From: Oscillospiraceae bacterium
GTDB lineage: Bacteria > Bacillota > Clostridia > Oscillospirales > Oscillospiraceae
DNA length: 54,347 bases
Assembly: GCA_902795045.1 (NCBI GenBank)
Contig: CADBJU010000010.1
Location: 1 to 54,347, forward strand
Direction: 5' to 3'
The notes below the pieces were generated by a model that saw only the letters and a list, made by a program, of their open reading frames with translations, ran no database searches and was not told the origin of the DNA. Every line of letters begins with the position of its first letter. The first letter of the stretch is position 1. The translations under genes were made by a program, and so were the position numbers. Shown here one piece after another: positions 33,539-41,174 of this stretch.

Positions 33539-34605
33539 GCTTCTTTTCCTCCTTCTGCGATTTTGCGGATATGCTCCAGCACCTCGTCCGGGGTGGGGAT
33601 CATGCCGCCGACACGGCTGCAAAGCTCAACGGGCTTTTTGCAGCGGATGGCGAGCTCCACGTCCTCCTTCATCTGGCCCATGTTCATCTCCACGCACAGG
33701 AAGGCGTTGACCTTCTCGGCTGCGGCGGCAAGGGCCTTCTTCGGGAAGGGCCAGAGGGTGATGGGACGGAGCATGCCGACCTTGATGCCCTGCTTTCTGG
33801 CCTCGACAATGGCGTTGCGGGAGACGCGGGCAGTGATGCCGCAGGCCACGATGCAGATCTCGGCGTCGTCCATCATGTACTCTTCCCAGAGGCATTCGGA
33901 CTCTTCGATCTTCTTGTAGCGCTCAAAGCGCTCGAAGTTCTGTTTCTCAAGGTTCTCCGGGGAGAGGTCGAGAGAGGTGATGATATTGTGGGGGCGCTTC
34001 ATCTCGGTGCCGGTGGCGGCCCAGGGATTGTCGTCGCCGAAGGCGTTGGAGGGCTCGGGCAGGTTCACGGGCTCCATCATCTGGCCCATGGTGCCGTCAG
34101 CCAGGAGCATCGCAGGCATGCGGTACTTCCACGCAAGGTGCAGGGCGCGGCCGGTGAGGTCCGCCATCTCCTGCACGGAGGAGGGGGCGAAGACCAGGAC
34201 ATGGAAGTCGCCGTGGCCGGGGCCGCGGGTAGCCAGGAAGTAGTCGGACTGGGAGGGCTGGATGCCGCCCAGACCGGGGCCGCCGCGCTGGACGTTGATG
34301 ATGAGGGCGGGCAGGTCCGCGCCCGCGAGGTAGGAGATGCCCTCCGCCTTGAGGGAGATGCCGGGGCTGGAAGAGGAGGTCATGGCCGGATGGCCGGTGG
34401 AGGCCACGCCATAGACCATGTTGATGGCCGCGATCTCGCTCTCGGCCTGGAGGAAGGTGCCGCCGATCTTGGGCATTTTCTTGGCCATGTAAGCGGCGAC
34501 CTCAGTCTGCGGGGTAATGGGATAGCCGAAGTAATGGCGGCAGCCGGCCAGAATGGCGGCCTCGGCGATCGCTTCGTTTCCTTTCATCAGGACGGTTTCA
34601 CTCAT
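33535..34605 (-). CDS. vorB: 2-oxoacid:ferredoxin oxidoreductase alpha subunit (VorB-like)
   Basis: A 356-residue alpha subunit: [30 protein letters not shown], the [19 protein letters not shown] pyrimidine-binding region and [16 protein letters not shown]. The best match I recall is VorB, the 3-methyl-2-oxobutanoate (valine-type) branch rather than 2-oxoglutarate. This agrees with the branched-chain aminotransferase in the operon, but pyruvate- or 2-oxoglutarate-type specificity is not excluded. Confidence 0.88.
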   Translation of the reverse strand: MSETVLMKGNEAIAEAAILAGCRHYFGYPITPQTEVAAYMAKKMPKIGGTFLQAESEIAAINMVYGVASTGHPAMTSSSSPGISLKAEGISYLAGADLPALIINVQRGGPGLGGIQPSQSDYFLATRGPGHGDFHVLVFAPSSVQEMADLTGRALHLAWKYRMPAMLLADGTMGQMMEPVNLPEPSNAFGDDNPWAATGTEMKRPHNIITSLDLSPENLEKQNFERFERYKKIEESECLWEEYMMDDAEICIVACGITARVSRNAIVEARKQGIKVGMLRPITLWPFPKKALAAAAEKVNAFLCVEMNMGQMKEDVELAIRCKKPVELCSRVGGMIPTPDEVLEHIRKIAEGGKEA

Positions 34606-34621
34606 ACGCCTGCTCCTTTCC

Positions 34622-34828
34622 TTAACGCTCCACGGTGATGACGCAGTCGGGGCACATCATGGCGCAGCTTGCGCATCCGATGCACTCCTCGGGCTTTGTC
34701 AGCTCCACGGGGGAATATCCTTTTTGGTTGAGTCTGGTTTTAGAAAGGGCCAGGATCTGCTTCGGACATGCCGCGACGCAAAGGCCGCAGCCCTTGCAGA
34801 TTTCCTCTCTAAAGGTTAATTTTGCCAA
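34622..34828 (-). CDS. 2x[4Fe-4S] ferredoxin-like delta subunit
   Basis: A 68-residue dicluster ferredoxin with two Cys motifs, CKGCGLCVAACP and CIGCASCAMMCP. The delta subunit of the oxidoreductase, passing electrons between TPP site and free ferredoxin. TTG start at 34828 with AAGGA upstream; its first 20 bases lie within the end of the ATPase gene. Confidence 0.9.
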   Translation of the reverse strand: MAKLTFREEICKGCGLCVAACPKQILALSKTRLNQKGYSPVELTKPEECIGCASCAMMCPDCVITVER

Positions 34829-35510
34829 GGCTTGTTCCTTCTTTCTCCATGTAGTATAGTTGCATGATCTGTATAGGAAAGAAATTGCTCACTTTGTTTT
34901 GAAGCTCTTTACTGAGCTTTTCGGACGCGCAGCTCATTTTGACCGGGAGCTTGACCCGTTCGGCAAACTCCTGCGCAAAGCGCTCCCCCGCGATCACGTC
35001 CTCCGCCTTTGTCAGCGGGCCGAGGTTCGTGTTGTTCACAATCGCGGTAAAGGGCAGGGCGCAGGCGGCCTCGATCTCGTAAAAGACCTCCAGCGCGTCG
35101 TCGATGTTCCGTGTCAGGGGGCGGGCCTTGTTGAGGACGAACAGCATCTCGTAGTCGTTTTCCTCCCGGATGCCGGGGACATAGCGGCCCAGAGCCAGGG
35201 CACCCCGGTCGTCGCCGCCCACGTCGATGACACCGCAGGCGCTCTTGTCGTCCACCAGGGAATAGGCTTCACCCGGCAGGGCGGGCAGGTCGACATTGGA
35301 ATTTGCGTAGTCCGAGGAGATGAGGCGCACGCCCGCGGCCTTCAATTGCTCGGCCCCGTCCTTGGTGCGGAAGTAGGGGTTTACGATGTCCAGGTCCGCG
35401 ACCGTGACCTTCAATCCCTGACTTCTGAGCCAGAGGGCGTAATTTAGCGCGATATTGGTTTTTCCGCTGCCGTAATGTCCGGCAAAGAGGGTAAGGCGTT
35501 TATGGTCCAT
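34809..35510 (-). CDS. P-loop ATPase of CobQ/MinD-like type in the VOR operon
   Basis: A 233-residue SIMIBI-class P-loop protein: GHYGSGKTNIALNYA at residue 10, DLDIVNPYFRTKDG (switch-like), GVIDVGGDDRGALALGRY, and VLNKARPLTRNIDD. Relatives occur next to oxoacid oxidoreductases in Clostridia, but their role is not known to me; a cluster-insertion or assembly role is a guess. Start at ATG 35510 with AAGGA upstream; overlaps the ferredoxin gene by 20 bp. Confidence 0.8.
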   Translation of the reverse strand: MDHKRLTLFAGHYGSGKTNIALNYALWLRSQGLKVTVADLDIVNPYFRTKDGAEQLKAAGVRLISSDYANSNVDLPALPGEAYSLVDDKSACGVIDVGGDDRGALALGRYVPGIREENDYEMLFVLNKARPLTRNIDDALEVFYEIEAACALPFTAIVNNTNLGPLTKAEDVIAGERFAQEFAERVKLPVKMSCASEKLSKELQNKVSNFFPIQIMQLYYMEKEGTSLGKINL

Positions 35511-35525
35511 ATGATTATCCTTTTT

Positions 35526-35687
35526 GCCTCCCTCAGCCGCACAGCGGCGAAAAGAGGGAGGTGCCCTGAAAGGGCAGAGGGAGTTTTCCTTCATTCCCAG
35601 CATTCAAAGGGACTCACATCGCCCCTTCCACCGCTGAAGCGGTCCCCCTCCCCCAGACGCCGCAAGCGGCTGGGGGGAGGCTAGAGG
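35526..35687. repeat. Palindromic intergenic repeat (type D)
   Basis: GC-rich hairpin-rich block between the HTH-cupin-ligase and ATPase genes: CCTCCCTC/GAGGGAGG (35527-35534, 35554-35561) around GCCGC/GCGGC, then TGCCCTGAAAGGGCA, and a CCGCTGAAGCGG hairpin followed by CGCCGCAAGCGGC. Similar in design to the type C element at 10712. Confidence 0.6.
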
Positions 35688-35689
35688 GA

Positions 35690-37984
35690 TCACAGCTTGT
35701 TCCTCATGATCTTGCCGCTGATGGTCTTGGGGAGCTCCTTCTTGAACTCGACGATGCGCGGGTACTTGTAAGGCGCGGTGTGCTGCTTGACGTAGTTCTG
35801 GATCTCCTTCTTGAGCTCGTCGCTGCCCTCCTTGCCGGGGACAAGCACGATGCTGGCCTTGACGACCTGACCGCGGATCTCGTCCGGGGCAGCGGAGACG
35901 CCGCACTCGAGCACATACGGCAGCTCCATGATGACGTTTTCGATCTCGAAGGGCCCGATGCGGTAGCCGGAGGACTTGATGACATCGTCCACGCGGCCGA
36001 CGTACCAGATGAAGCCGTCCTCATCGCGCCAGGCCTCGTCGCCAGTGTGGTAGTAGCCGTCGTGCCAGACTTCCTTTGTCTTCTCCGGGGCCTGGTAGTA
36101 GCCGAGGAAGAGACCGCATTTGCGCTTGCCGTTTTCGTCGGCTTTAATGACGATCTCGCCGCTGATGCCGTCCTCGACAGGGTTGCCGTCGCGGTCGAGG
36201 ATGTCGATGCCGTAGCCGGGGACGGGCTTGCCCATGGAGCCGGGCTTGATATTGCTGCCGGGGAGATTGGCGATGCCGAGGGTCATCTCGGTCTGGCCGA
36301 AGCCCTCCGCGAGCTTGAGGCCCGTGAGCTTCTCGAATTGATAGAAGACTTCGGGGTTGAGCGCCTCACCCGCCGTGGTGGCGTGGCGGATGGAAGAGAG
36401 ATCGTACTTGGAAATGTCGCTCTTGATAAGCATACGATACATAGTGGGCGGCGCGCAGAAGGTGGTAATGTTGTACTTGGCGAACATGGGCAGGATCTTC
36501 TCGGCGTCGAAGCGGTCAAAGTCATAGGTGAAGACCGCGCCCTCGCACAGCCACTGGCCGTAGAGCTTGCCCCAGAGCGCCTTGCCCCAGCCGGTTTCTG
36601 ATATAGTGAAATGCAGGCCGTCCCGCTCCACCATGTGCCAGTAGCGGGCAGTGACATAGTGGCCGAGGGCGTATTTGTAGCTGTGCAGCGCCATCTTCGG
36701 GTAGCCCGTGGTGCCGGAGGTGAAGAACATGAGCATGGGGTCGTCCCCGCAGGGGGAGGTCTCCGTGCGGCGGTAGCGGCGGGAGAAGAGGCCGTATTCG
36801 CCGTCGAAGTCGTGCCAGCCCTCGCGCTTGCCATTGACCATGATCTTGGTGACGCTCATGCCCGCTGCCTGCTCGCCCAGTTCCACCTGGTGGGCAACAT
36901 CCCCGTCGCCGGTGCAGACGATGGCAGACACGCCCGCCGCCTTAAAGCGGTACTCAAAGTCGTGGCTGAGAAGCTGGTTGGTAGCCGGAATGGCGATCGC
37001 GCCCAGCTTGTGCAGGCCGAGGATCGCAAACCAGAACTGGTAGTGACGCTTGAGCACCAGCATGACGCGGTCGCCGCGCTTGATGCCGAGGGAGGTAAAG
37101 TAGTTTGCCGCCTGGGAGGAGGCGTCCTTGATGTCCTTGAAGGTGAAGCGCCGCTCGGTCATGTCGTTGGCAATGTGGAGCATGGCGAGCTTCTCGGGCG
37201 TCTTGCGGGCAATCTCGTCGACGATATCGAAGGCGAAGTTGAAGCTGTCCTCGTTCTTGAAGCGCAAGTCCTTGAGCACGCCGTTTGCGTCCTCCTCGGC
37301 CTCGATGAACTTCTCGCACAGCAGCGGCTCCCGCTCGGGCTTGACGGCAGGCTTTGCTTCTTCCTCCTCCGCCTGCATGAGGCCGGGCTTCTGGACCGTC
37401 TCGTCCGCCGCCATGATCATGGCGAGGAACGTGCAGTCCTTGCCGTCAATGGCGATCATGCCGTGGGGCGTGGAGCTGTCGTAGTAGATGCTGTCGCCCT
37501 CGTGCAGGATCTCCTCATGCTCGCCGATGCGCACACGCAGGGTGCCGGAGATGATGAGGTCGAATTCCTGACCCGCGTGGGTGGTAGTGTGAATGGGCTC
37601 GTTCTGGAGCTCGGTGGAGTACTGGTAGGTGACCCAGTAGGGCGTCGCCATCTTTTTGCGGAACAGCGCCGCCATGTTCTGGATGACGATGCCGTCCTCC
37701 ACGGCGGTGACAAGGCCCTGATCCCGGCGGTTCACCGCGTAGGAGGTCAGTCTTGCGCTGCGGCCTTCCAGAAGCTGAATGGGCTCGACGCCCATGGCCA
37801 TGGCGGCCTTGTGCAGGAAGGTAAAGGGCAGGTCCACCCGGCCGGACTCGTACTCGATGTACTGCGCCTCGGTGATGCCGGTGCGGGCCGCCATCTCCTC
37901 GGTGGAAAAGCCCACGATGTCGCGCAGCTCCCGGATACGAAGCGCGATCTGCAGAAGCTGATTGTCTGCGGTCTGTACGTTCAT
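35690..37984 (-). CDS. HTH-cupin-acyl-CoA ligase fusion
   Basis: A 764-residue three-module protein. Residues about 10-72 form an XRE-type helix-turn-helix (IRELRDIVGFSTEEMAARTG); 110-195 a cupin (HTTTHAGQEFDLIISG, EGDSIYYDSSTPHG); 245-764 an adenylate-forming acyl-CoA synthetase with MLMFFTSGTTGYPKMALHS, GFGQTEMTLG, YHTGDEAWRDEDG and the catalytic Lys near PKTISGKIMR. HTH-cupin proteins are normally small regulators, so this joins a likely sensor/DNA-binding unit to a ligase resembling medium/branched-chain types. First gene after the Ile T-box; probably activates a branched short-chain acid for the oxidoreductase. A repeat lies between leader and start codon. Confidence 0.9.
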   Translation of the reverse strand: MNVQTADNQLLQIALRIRELRDIVGFSTEEMAARTGITEAQYIEYESGRVDLPFTFLHKAAMAMGVEPIQLLEGRSARLTSYAVNRRDQGLVTAVEDGIVIQNMAALFRKKMATPYWVTYQYSTELQNEPIHTTTHAGQEFDLIISGTLRVRIGEHEEILHEGDSIYYDSSTPHGMIAIDGKDCTFLAMIMAADETVQKPGLMQAEEEEAKPAVKPEREPLLCEKFIEAEEDANGVLKDLRFKNEDSFNFAFDIVDEIARKTPEKLAMLHIANDMTERRFTFKDIKDASSQAANYFTSLGIKRGDRVMLVLKRHYQFWFAILGLHKLGAIAIPATNQLLSHDFEYRFKAAGVSAIVCTGDGDVAHQVELGEQAAGMSVTKIMVNGKREGWHDFDGEYGLFSRRYRRTETSPCGDDPMLMFFTSGTTGYPKMALHSYKYALGHYVTARYWHMVERDGLHFTISETGWGKALWGKLYGQWLCEGAVFTYDFDRFDAEKILPMFAKYNITTFCAPPTMYRMLIKSDISKYDLSSIRHATTAGEALNPEVFYQFEKLTGLKLAEGFGQTEMTLGIANLPGSNIKPGSMGKPVPGYGIDILDRDGNPVEDGISGEIVIKADENGKRKCGLFLGYYQAPEKTKEVWHDGYYHTGDEAWRDEDGFIWYVGRVDDVIKSSGYRIGPFEIENVIMELPYVLECGVSAAPDEIRGQVVKASIVLVPGKEGSDELKKEIQNYVKQHTAPYKYPRIVEFKKELPKTISGKIMRNKL

Positions 37985-38024
37985 AGATATTTCTCCTGTT
38001 CATGAAATAGCTGATTACAGTAAT

Positions 38025-38174
38025 AATTCAATCGTTTTTGCTGTAGCTTTGCCGCAGCAAAAACACCCTGAGCCGAGCTTTGCGAGGCCTCGCGTCGGCC
38101 AAGTGAGGCGTCCCCCGCAAGCCGAACGCGATAAACGCGAGTCCTCAATCGCGAATCTTATTCGCGATTGAATT
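38025..38174. repeat. Intergenic repeat family A, copy 2
   Basis: A 150-bp element bounded by perfect 10-bp inverted ends, AATTCAATCG and CGATTGAATT. It contains GTTTTTGCTG/CAGCAAAAAC and TCAATCGCGAA/TTCGCGATTGA hairpins and the conserved GAGGCCTCGCG block. The first hairpin differs from copy 1 by base changes on both sides that keep pairing. It sits directly after the U-tract of the T-box terminator and before the fusion gene start. Confidence 0.85.
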
Positions 38175-38441
38175 GAAAAAAGCTCGCCCCCAAGAATACT
38201 TGAGGCGAGCTGTTAATCCCGCGGTACCACTCAAATTGCAGCTTATGCTGCCGCTTCAGGCCCCAACAGGCCCTATCCCTTAACGCGGGCGGAACGGGAA
38301 ACGCTTACTCAGCGATGCCTTTCAGGTCTCCGGCTCGGAAGTGATGGGCCCTTGAAGCTGGCGTTTCCGACTCGCACCGTCCGTCGGCTCTCTGAACACG
38401 CTTCCCTTCGGCCGTCTTCGTCACAGCCTTTGTGAATGTTG
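38175..38441 (-). ncRNA. T-box leader, isoleucine-type specifier (ATC)
   Basis: On the minus strand the leader has CAGAGAGCCG in stem I, the T-box core GAGTGGTACCGCG (near 38220-38232), and a terminator, AGCTCGCCTCAAG pairing with CTTGGGGGCGAGCT (38211-38181), then six T. Aligning stem I with the leader at 42608, the position before ACTTCCGAGCC reads ATC (Ile) where the other reads CTC. Uncharged tRNA-Ile would therefore turn on the ligase-VOR-aminotransferase operon. Specifier assignment is by eye. Confidence 0.85.
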
Positions 38442-38447
38442 CCTCAA

Positions 38448-38476
38448 TTATTACCGCAATTTTATGCTTTTGTCAA
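38448..38476 (-). promoter_or_regulatory. Promoter of the Ile T-box operon
   Basis: On the minus strand a consensus TTGACA (38476-38471), 17-bp spacer and TAATAA (38453-38448), just upstream of the T-box leader. Confidence 0.75.
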
Positions 38477-38654
38477 GGAGAATCCTTATCCATGGAAAGA
38501 GTTTCGACTTTTTGACGAAATCCGGGGGTTCTGTCAAATAAGATTCGGGCAATAAAGCATAATTCGTCAAGAGCAGATTCCGAGAAAAACGGTGTTCTGA
38601 TGAAGACGCTTTTTCGCAGGAATACTTTGTGTATTTCAAGAAGAAGCGGCAAAG
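38477..38654. other. Intergenic stretch without recognised feature
   Basis: AT-richer sequence between the T-box promoter and the stop codon of the fusion gene at 38655. No convincing frame, hairpin or terminator was found. Confidence 0.5.
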
Positions 38655-41174
38655 TCAGGGCGCCGTTTTTCCGGAAGATGCCGAAGGCGAATTGTGCTGC
38701 ATTGCCTCAAGCGCTTTTGCCGCGTCCTCTCTCATTTTATATTTCAGGATCTTGCCTGCCGCGTTCATGGGGAAGCTGTCGGTAAAGGTGATGTAGCGCG
38801 GGACCTTGTGGCGGGCCATATGGTCGGTGATGTATTTGCGCATCTCCTCCTCGGTCATGGTCTCGCCCTCCTTGAGGATGATGGCGGCGTAGGCCTCCTC
38901 GCCGTACTTCTTGTCCGGCACGCCGATGACCTGCACGTCCTGCACCTTGGGATGGGTGTAGATGAACTCCTCGATCTCCTTGGGGTAGATGTTCTCACCG
39001 CCGCGGATGATCATGTCCTTGAGACGGCCCGTGATGCGGTAGTTGCCGTTTTCATCCCGCACCGCCAGGTCCCCGGAGTGGAGCCATCCCTCGCTGTCTA
39101 TCGTCTCCGCGGTAGCCTTGGGCATCTTGTAATAGCCCTTCATGGTATTATACCCGCGCGAGCAGAATTCACCCGTCTCGTTGTCGCCGAGCTCCCGCCC
39201 GGTCTCGGGGTCGATGATCTTGCACTCCACGTGCGGGAAGGCGTAGCCCACGGTGTCGGTGCGCACGTCGAGGGAGTCTGTCCAGGCGGACATGGTGCTG
39301 CCGGGGGCGGACTCGGTCTGGCCATAGACGGAGACGATGCCGATCATATGCATCTCATCCGGCTGGGCGGCGCGGCGCATGAGCTCCGGCGGGCAGCCGG
39401 CACCCGCCATGATGCCGGTGCGCATGTGCGAAAAGTCCGTCTTCCGGTAATCCGGGTGGTTGAACATGGCGATGAACATCGTCGGCACGCCGTTGAAGCA
39501 GGTGATCTTCTCCTGGCGGATGCAGGCGAGCGAGCTCTTTGCCGAGAAGTAAGGCATCGGGCAGACGGTGGCGCCGTGGGTCAGGGAGGAGGTCATGGAC
39601 AGGACCATGCCGAAGCAGTGGAACATGGGCACCTGGATCATCATGCGGTCCGCGGTCGACAGACCCATGCGGTCGCCGATGCACTTGCCGTTGTTGATGA
39701 CGTTATAGTGGGTGAGCATGACGCCCTTCGGAAAGCCCGTGGTGCCGGAGGTGTACTGCATGTTGCACACGTCGTCGGGCTTGACCTGGGCGGCCATGGC
39801 GTTGACCGTCTCCTGCGGCACCATGTCCGAGCGCGCCATGGCCTCCTCGAAGGTGAGGCTGCCCTCCTGCCGGAAATCGACGGTGATGACGTTTCTCAGA
39901 AACGGCAGCTTGCGGCAGTGCAGGGGCTTGTCCTTGTCGTGGCCCTTGAGTTCGGGGCAGAGCTCGTTGATGATGGCGCGGTAGTCGGAGTCAAGGCACG
40001 ACTCGATCATCACGAGGGTGTGGGTATCGGACTGGCGCAGGAGGTATTCGGCCTCGTGGCTTTTGTAGGCGGTGTTCACCGTCACCAGTACCGCGCCGAG
40101 CTTGACGGTGGCCCAGAAAGTGATATACCAGGCCGGGACGTTCGTCGCCCAGACGGCGACCTTGCTGCCGGGCCGCACGCCGAGATAGACCAGGGCACGG
40201 GCAAAGCGATCCACATCCTCACGGAACTCTTCATAAGTGCGGGTGTAGTCGAGGGTCGTGTACTTGAAGGCGTACTGATCGGGGAACTCCTCCACCATGC
40301 GGTCGAGCACCTGGGAGAAGGTCAGATCCAGCAGCTCGTCCTTCTTCCAGACGTATTCGCCGGTGCCGTCATGGTTGGGGTAGAGGCGCTTTTTCTTGCC
40401 GCGGGTGTTCTCAAAACGGCCCATGTAGTTGACGAAATGGGGGAAGATGATGTCGGGGTCGTCCAGATCCTCGATCCACTCCGGCTTCCACACGAGGGAG
40501 ATATAGCCGTCGTAGTCGATGGAGCCGAGGGCGCGGATCATCTCATCGACCGGCAGATTGCCCTCGCCGATGATGGTATAGCCGCCCGCCTCGTCCGAGT
40601 CGCGGATATGCACATGGCGTACGTAGGCGCCGAGATTTTTGATGGTGGTGTCGGCATCCTCGCCGCAGTCGTGGCAGGGGTGGTGGATATCCCACAGCGC
40701 CGCCAGGCTGTCGCTGGCAAAGTCGTCCATCAGGGCGCGGAGTCTGCCCGTGTCGGAATAGATGCCGGTGGTCTTGATGAGCAGCGTGACCTCCGCCTTC
40801 TCGGCCGCGGGCAGAAGCTCTTTTACGCGCTCGCGCACGAGGTCCTCCCTGTCCTCCAGGGCGACCACGGAGACGTATGGCGTGCGGATGCTGCCCGCCG
40901 TCTCCAGCAGCCACTTCACGTCCCTGAGGGTCGTTTCCGGTAGTGAAAGATCAATGGAGCTGTCAAGGCACGGGATCGCCATGCCCTTTTCGCGCAGCTG
41001 CCTTACCGTGGTGGCGGCGCGGTAGCGGTCGAAGGGGCAGCCGCGGTCGATGAGATCCTCGCGTTTGAAGAGATCGTAAAGCTCGATGCCGTTCATGCCG
41101 CTCTCTTCAGCAGAAAGGAGCAGCTCGTCCCAGCTCATATGCTGCCAGCCGCGGGTGGAAAAGGAAAGCTTCAT
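38655..41174 (-). CDS. TIM-barrel/acyl-CoA ligase fusion
   Basis: An 839-residue two-module protein. Residues 1-255 are a sugar-isomerase-like barrel (LSFSTRGWQHMSWDELLLSA; WDIHHPCHDCG; YVRHVHIRDSD). Two usual metal-ligand Glu positions look replaced: Lys134 in TLLIKTTGIYSD and Val228 in ISLVWKPEW. Residues about 285-825 are an acyl-CoA synthetase with MQYTSGTTGFPKGVMLTH, SVYGQTESAPG, LHSGDLAVRDENG and the catalytic Lys in NAAGKILKYK. Its start overlaps the LeuA-like stop by 4 bp, so the two are coupled under a Leu-type T-box. It may activate a branched acid such as isovalerate, but the barrel's role is unknown. Confidence 0.88.
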   Translation of the reverse strand: MKLSFSTRGWQHMSWDELLLSAEESGMNGIELYDLFKREDLIDRGCPFDRYRAATTVRQLREKGMAIPCLDSSIDLSLPETTLRDVKWLLETAGSIRTPYVSVVALEDREDLVRERVKELLPAAEKAEVTLLIKTTGIYSDTGRLRALMDDFASDSLAALWDIHHPCHDCGEDADTTIKNLGAYVRHVHIRDSDEAGGYTIIGEGNLPVDEMIRALGSIDYDGYISLVWKPEWIEDLDDPDIIFPHFVNYMGRFENTRGKKKRLYPNHDGTGEYVWKKDELLDLTFSQVLDRMVEEFPDQYAFKYTTLDYTRTYEEFREDVDRFARALVYLGVRPGSKVAVWATNVPAWYITFWATVKLGAVLVTVNTAYKSHEAEYLLRQSDTHTLVMIESCLDSDYRAIINELCPELKGHDKDKPLHCRKLPFLRNVITVDFRQEGSLTFEEAMARSDMVPQETVNAMAAQVKPDDVCNMQYTSGTTGFPKGVMLTHYNVINNGKCIGDRMGLSTADRMMIQVPMFHCFGMVLSMTSSLTHGATVCPMPYFSAKSSLACIRQEKITCFNGVPTMFIAMFNHPDYRKTDFSHMRTGIMAGAGCPPELMRRAAQPDEMHMIGIVSVYGQTESAPGSTMSAWTDSLDVRTDTVGYAFPHVECKIIDPETGRELGDNETGEFCSRGYNTMKGYYKMPKATAETIDSEGWLHSGDLAVRDENGNYRITGRLKDMIIRGGENIYPKEIEEFIYTHPKVQDVQVIGVPDKKYGEEAYAAIILKEGETMTEEEMRKYITDHMARHKVPRYITFTDSFPMNAAGKILKYKMREDAAKALEAMQHNSPSASSGKTAP

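Noticed and set aside
38181-38441. Reading the T-box specifier as CCA or CAT instead of ATC
   Set aside because: Alignment with the second T-box places the codon directly before the conserved purine-led segment, giving ATC and CTC; the two agree with the Ile/Leu-related genes. A covariance model should still confirm it.
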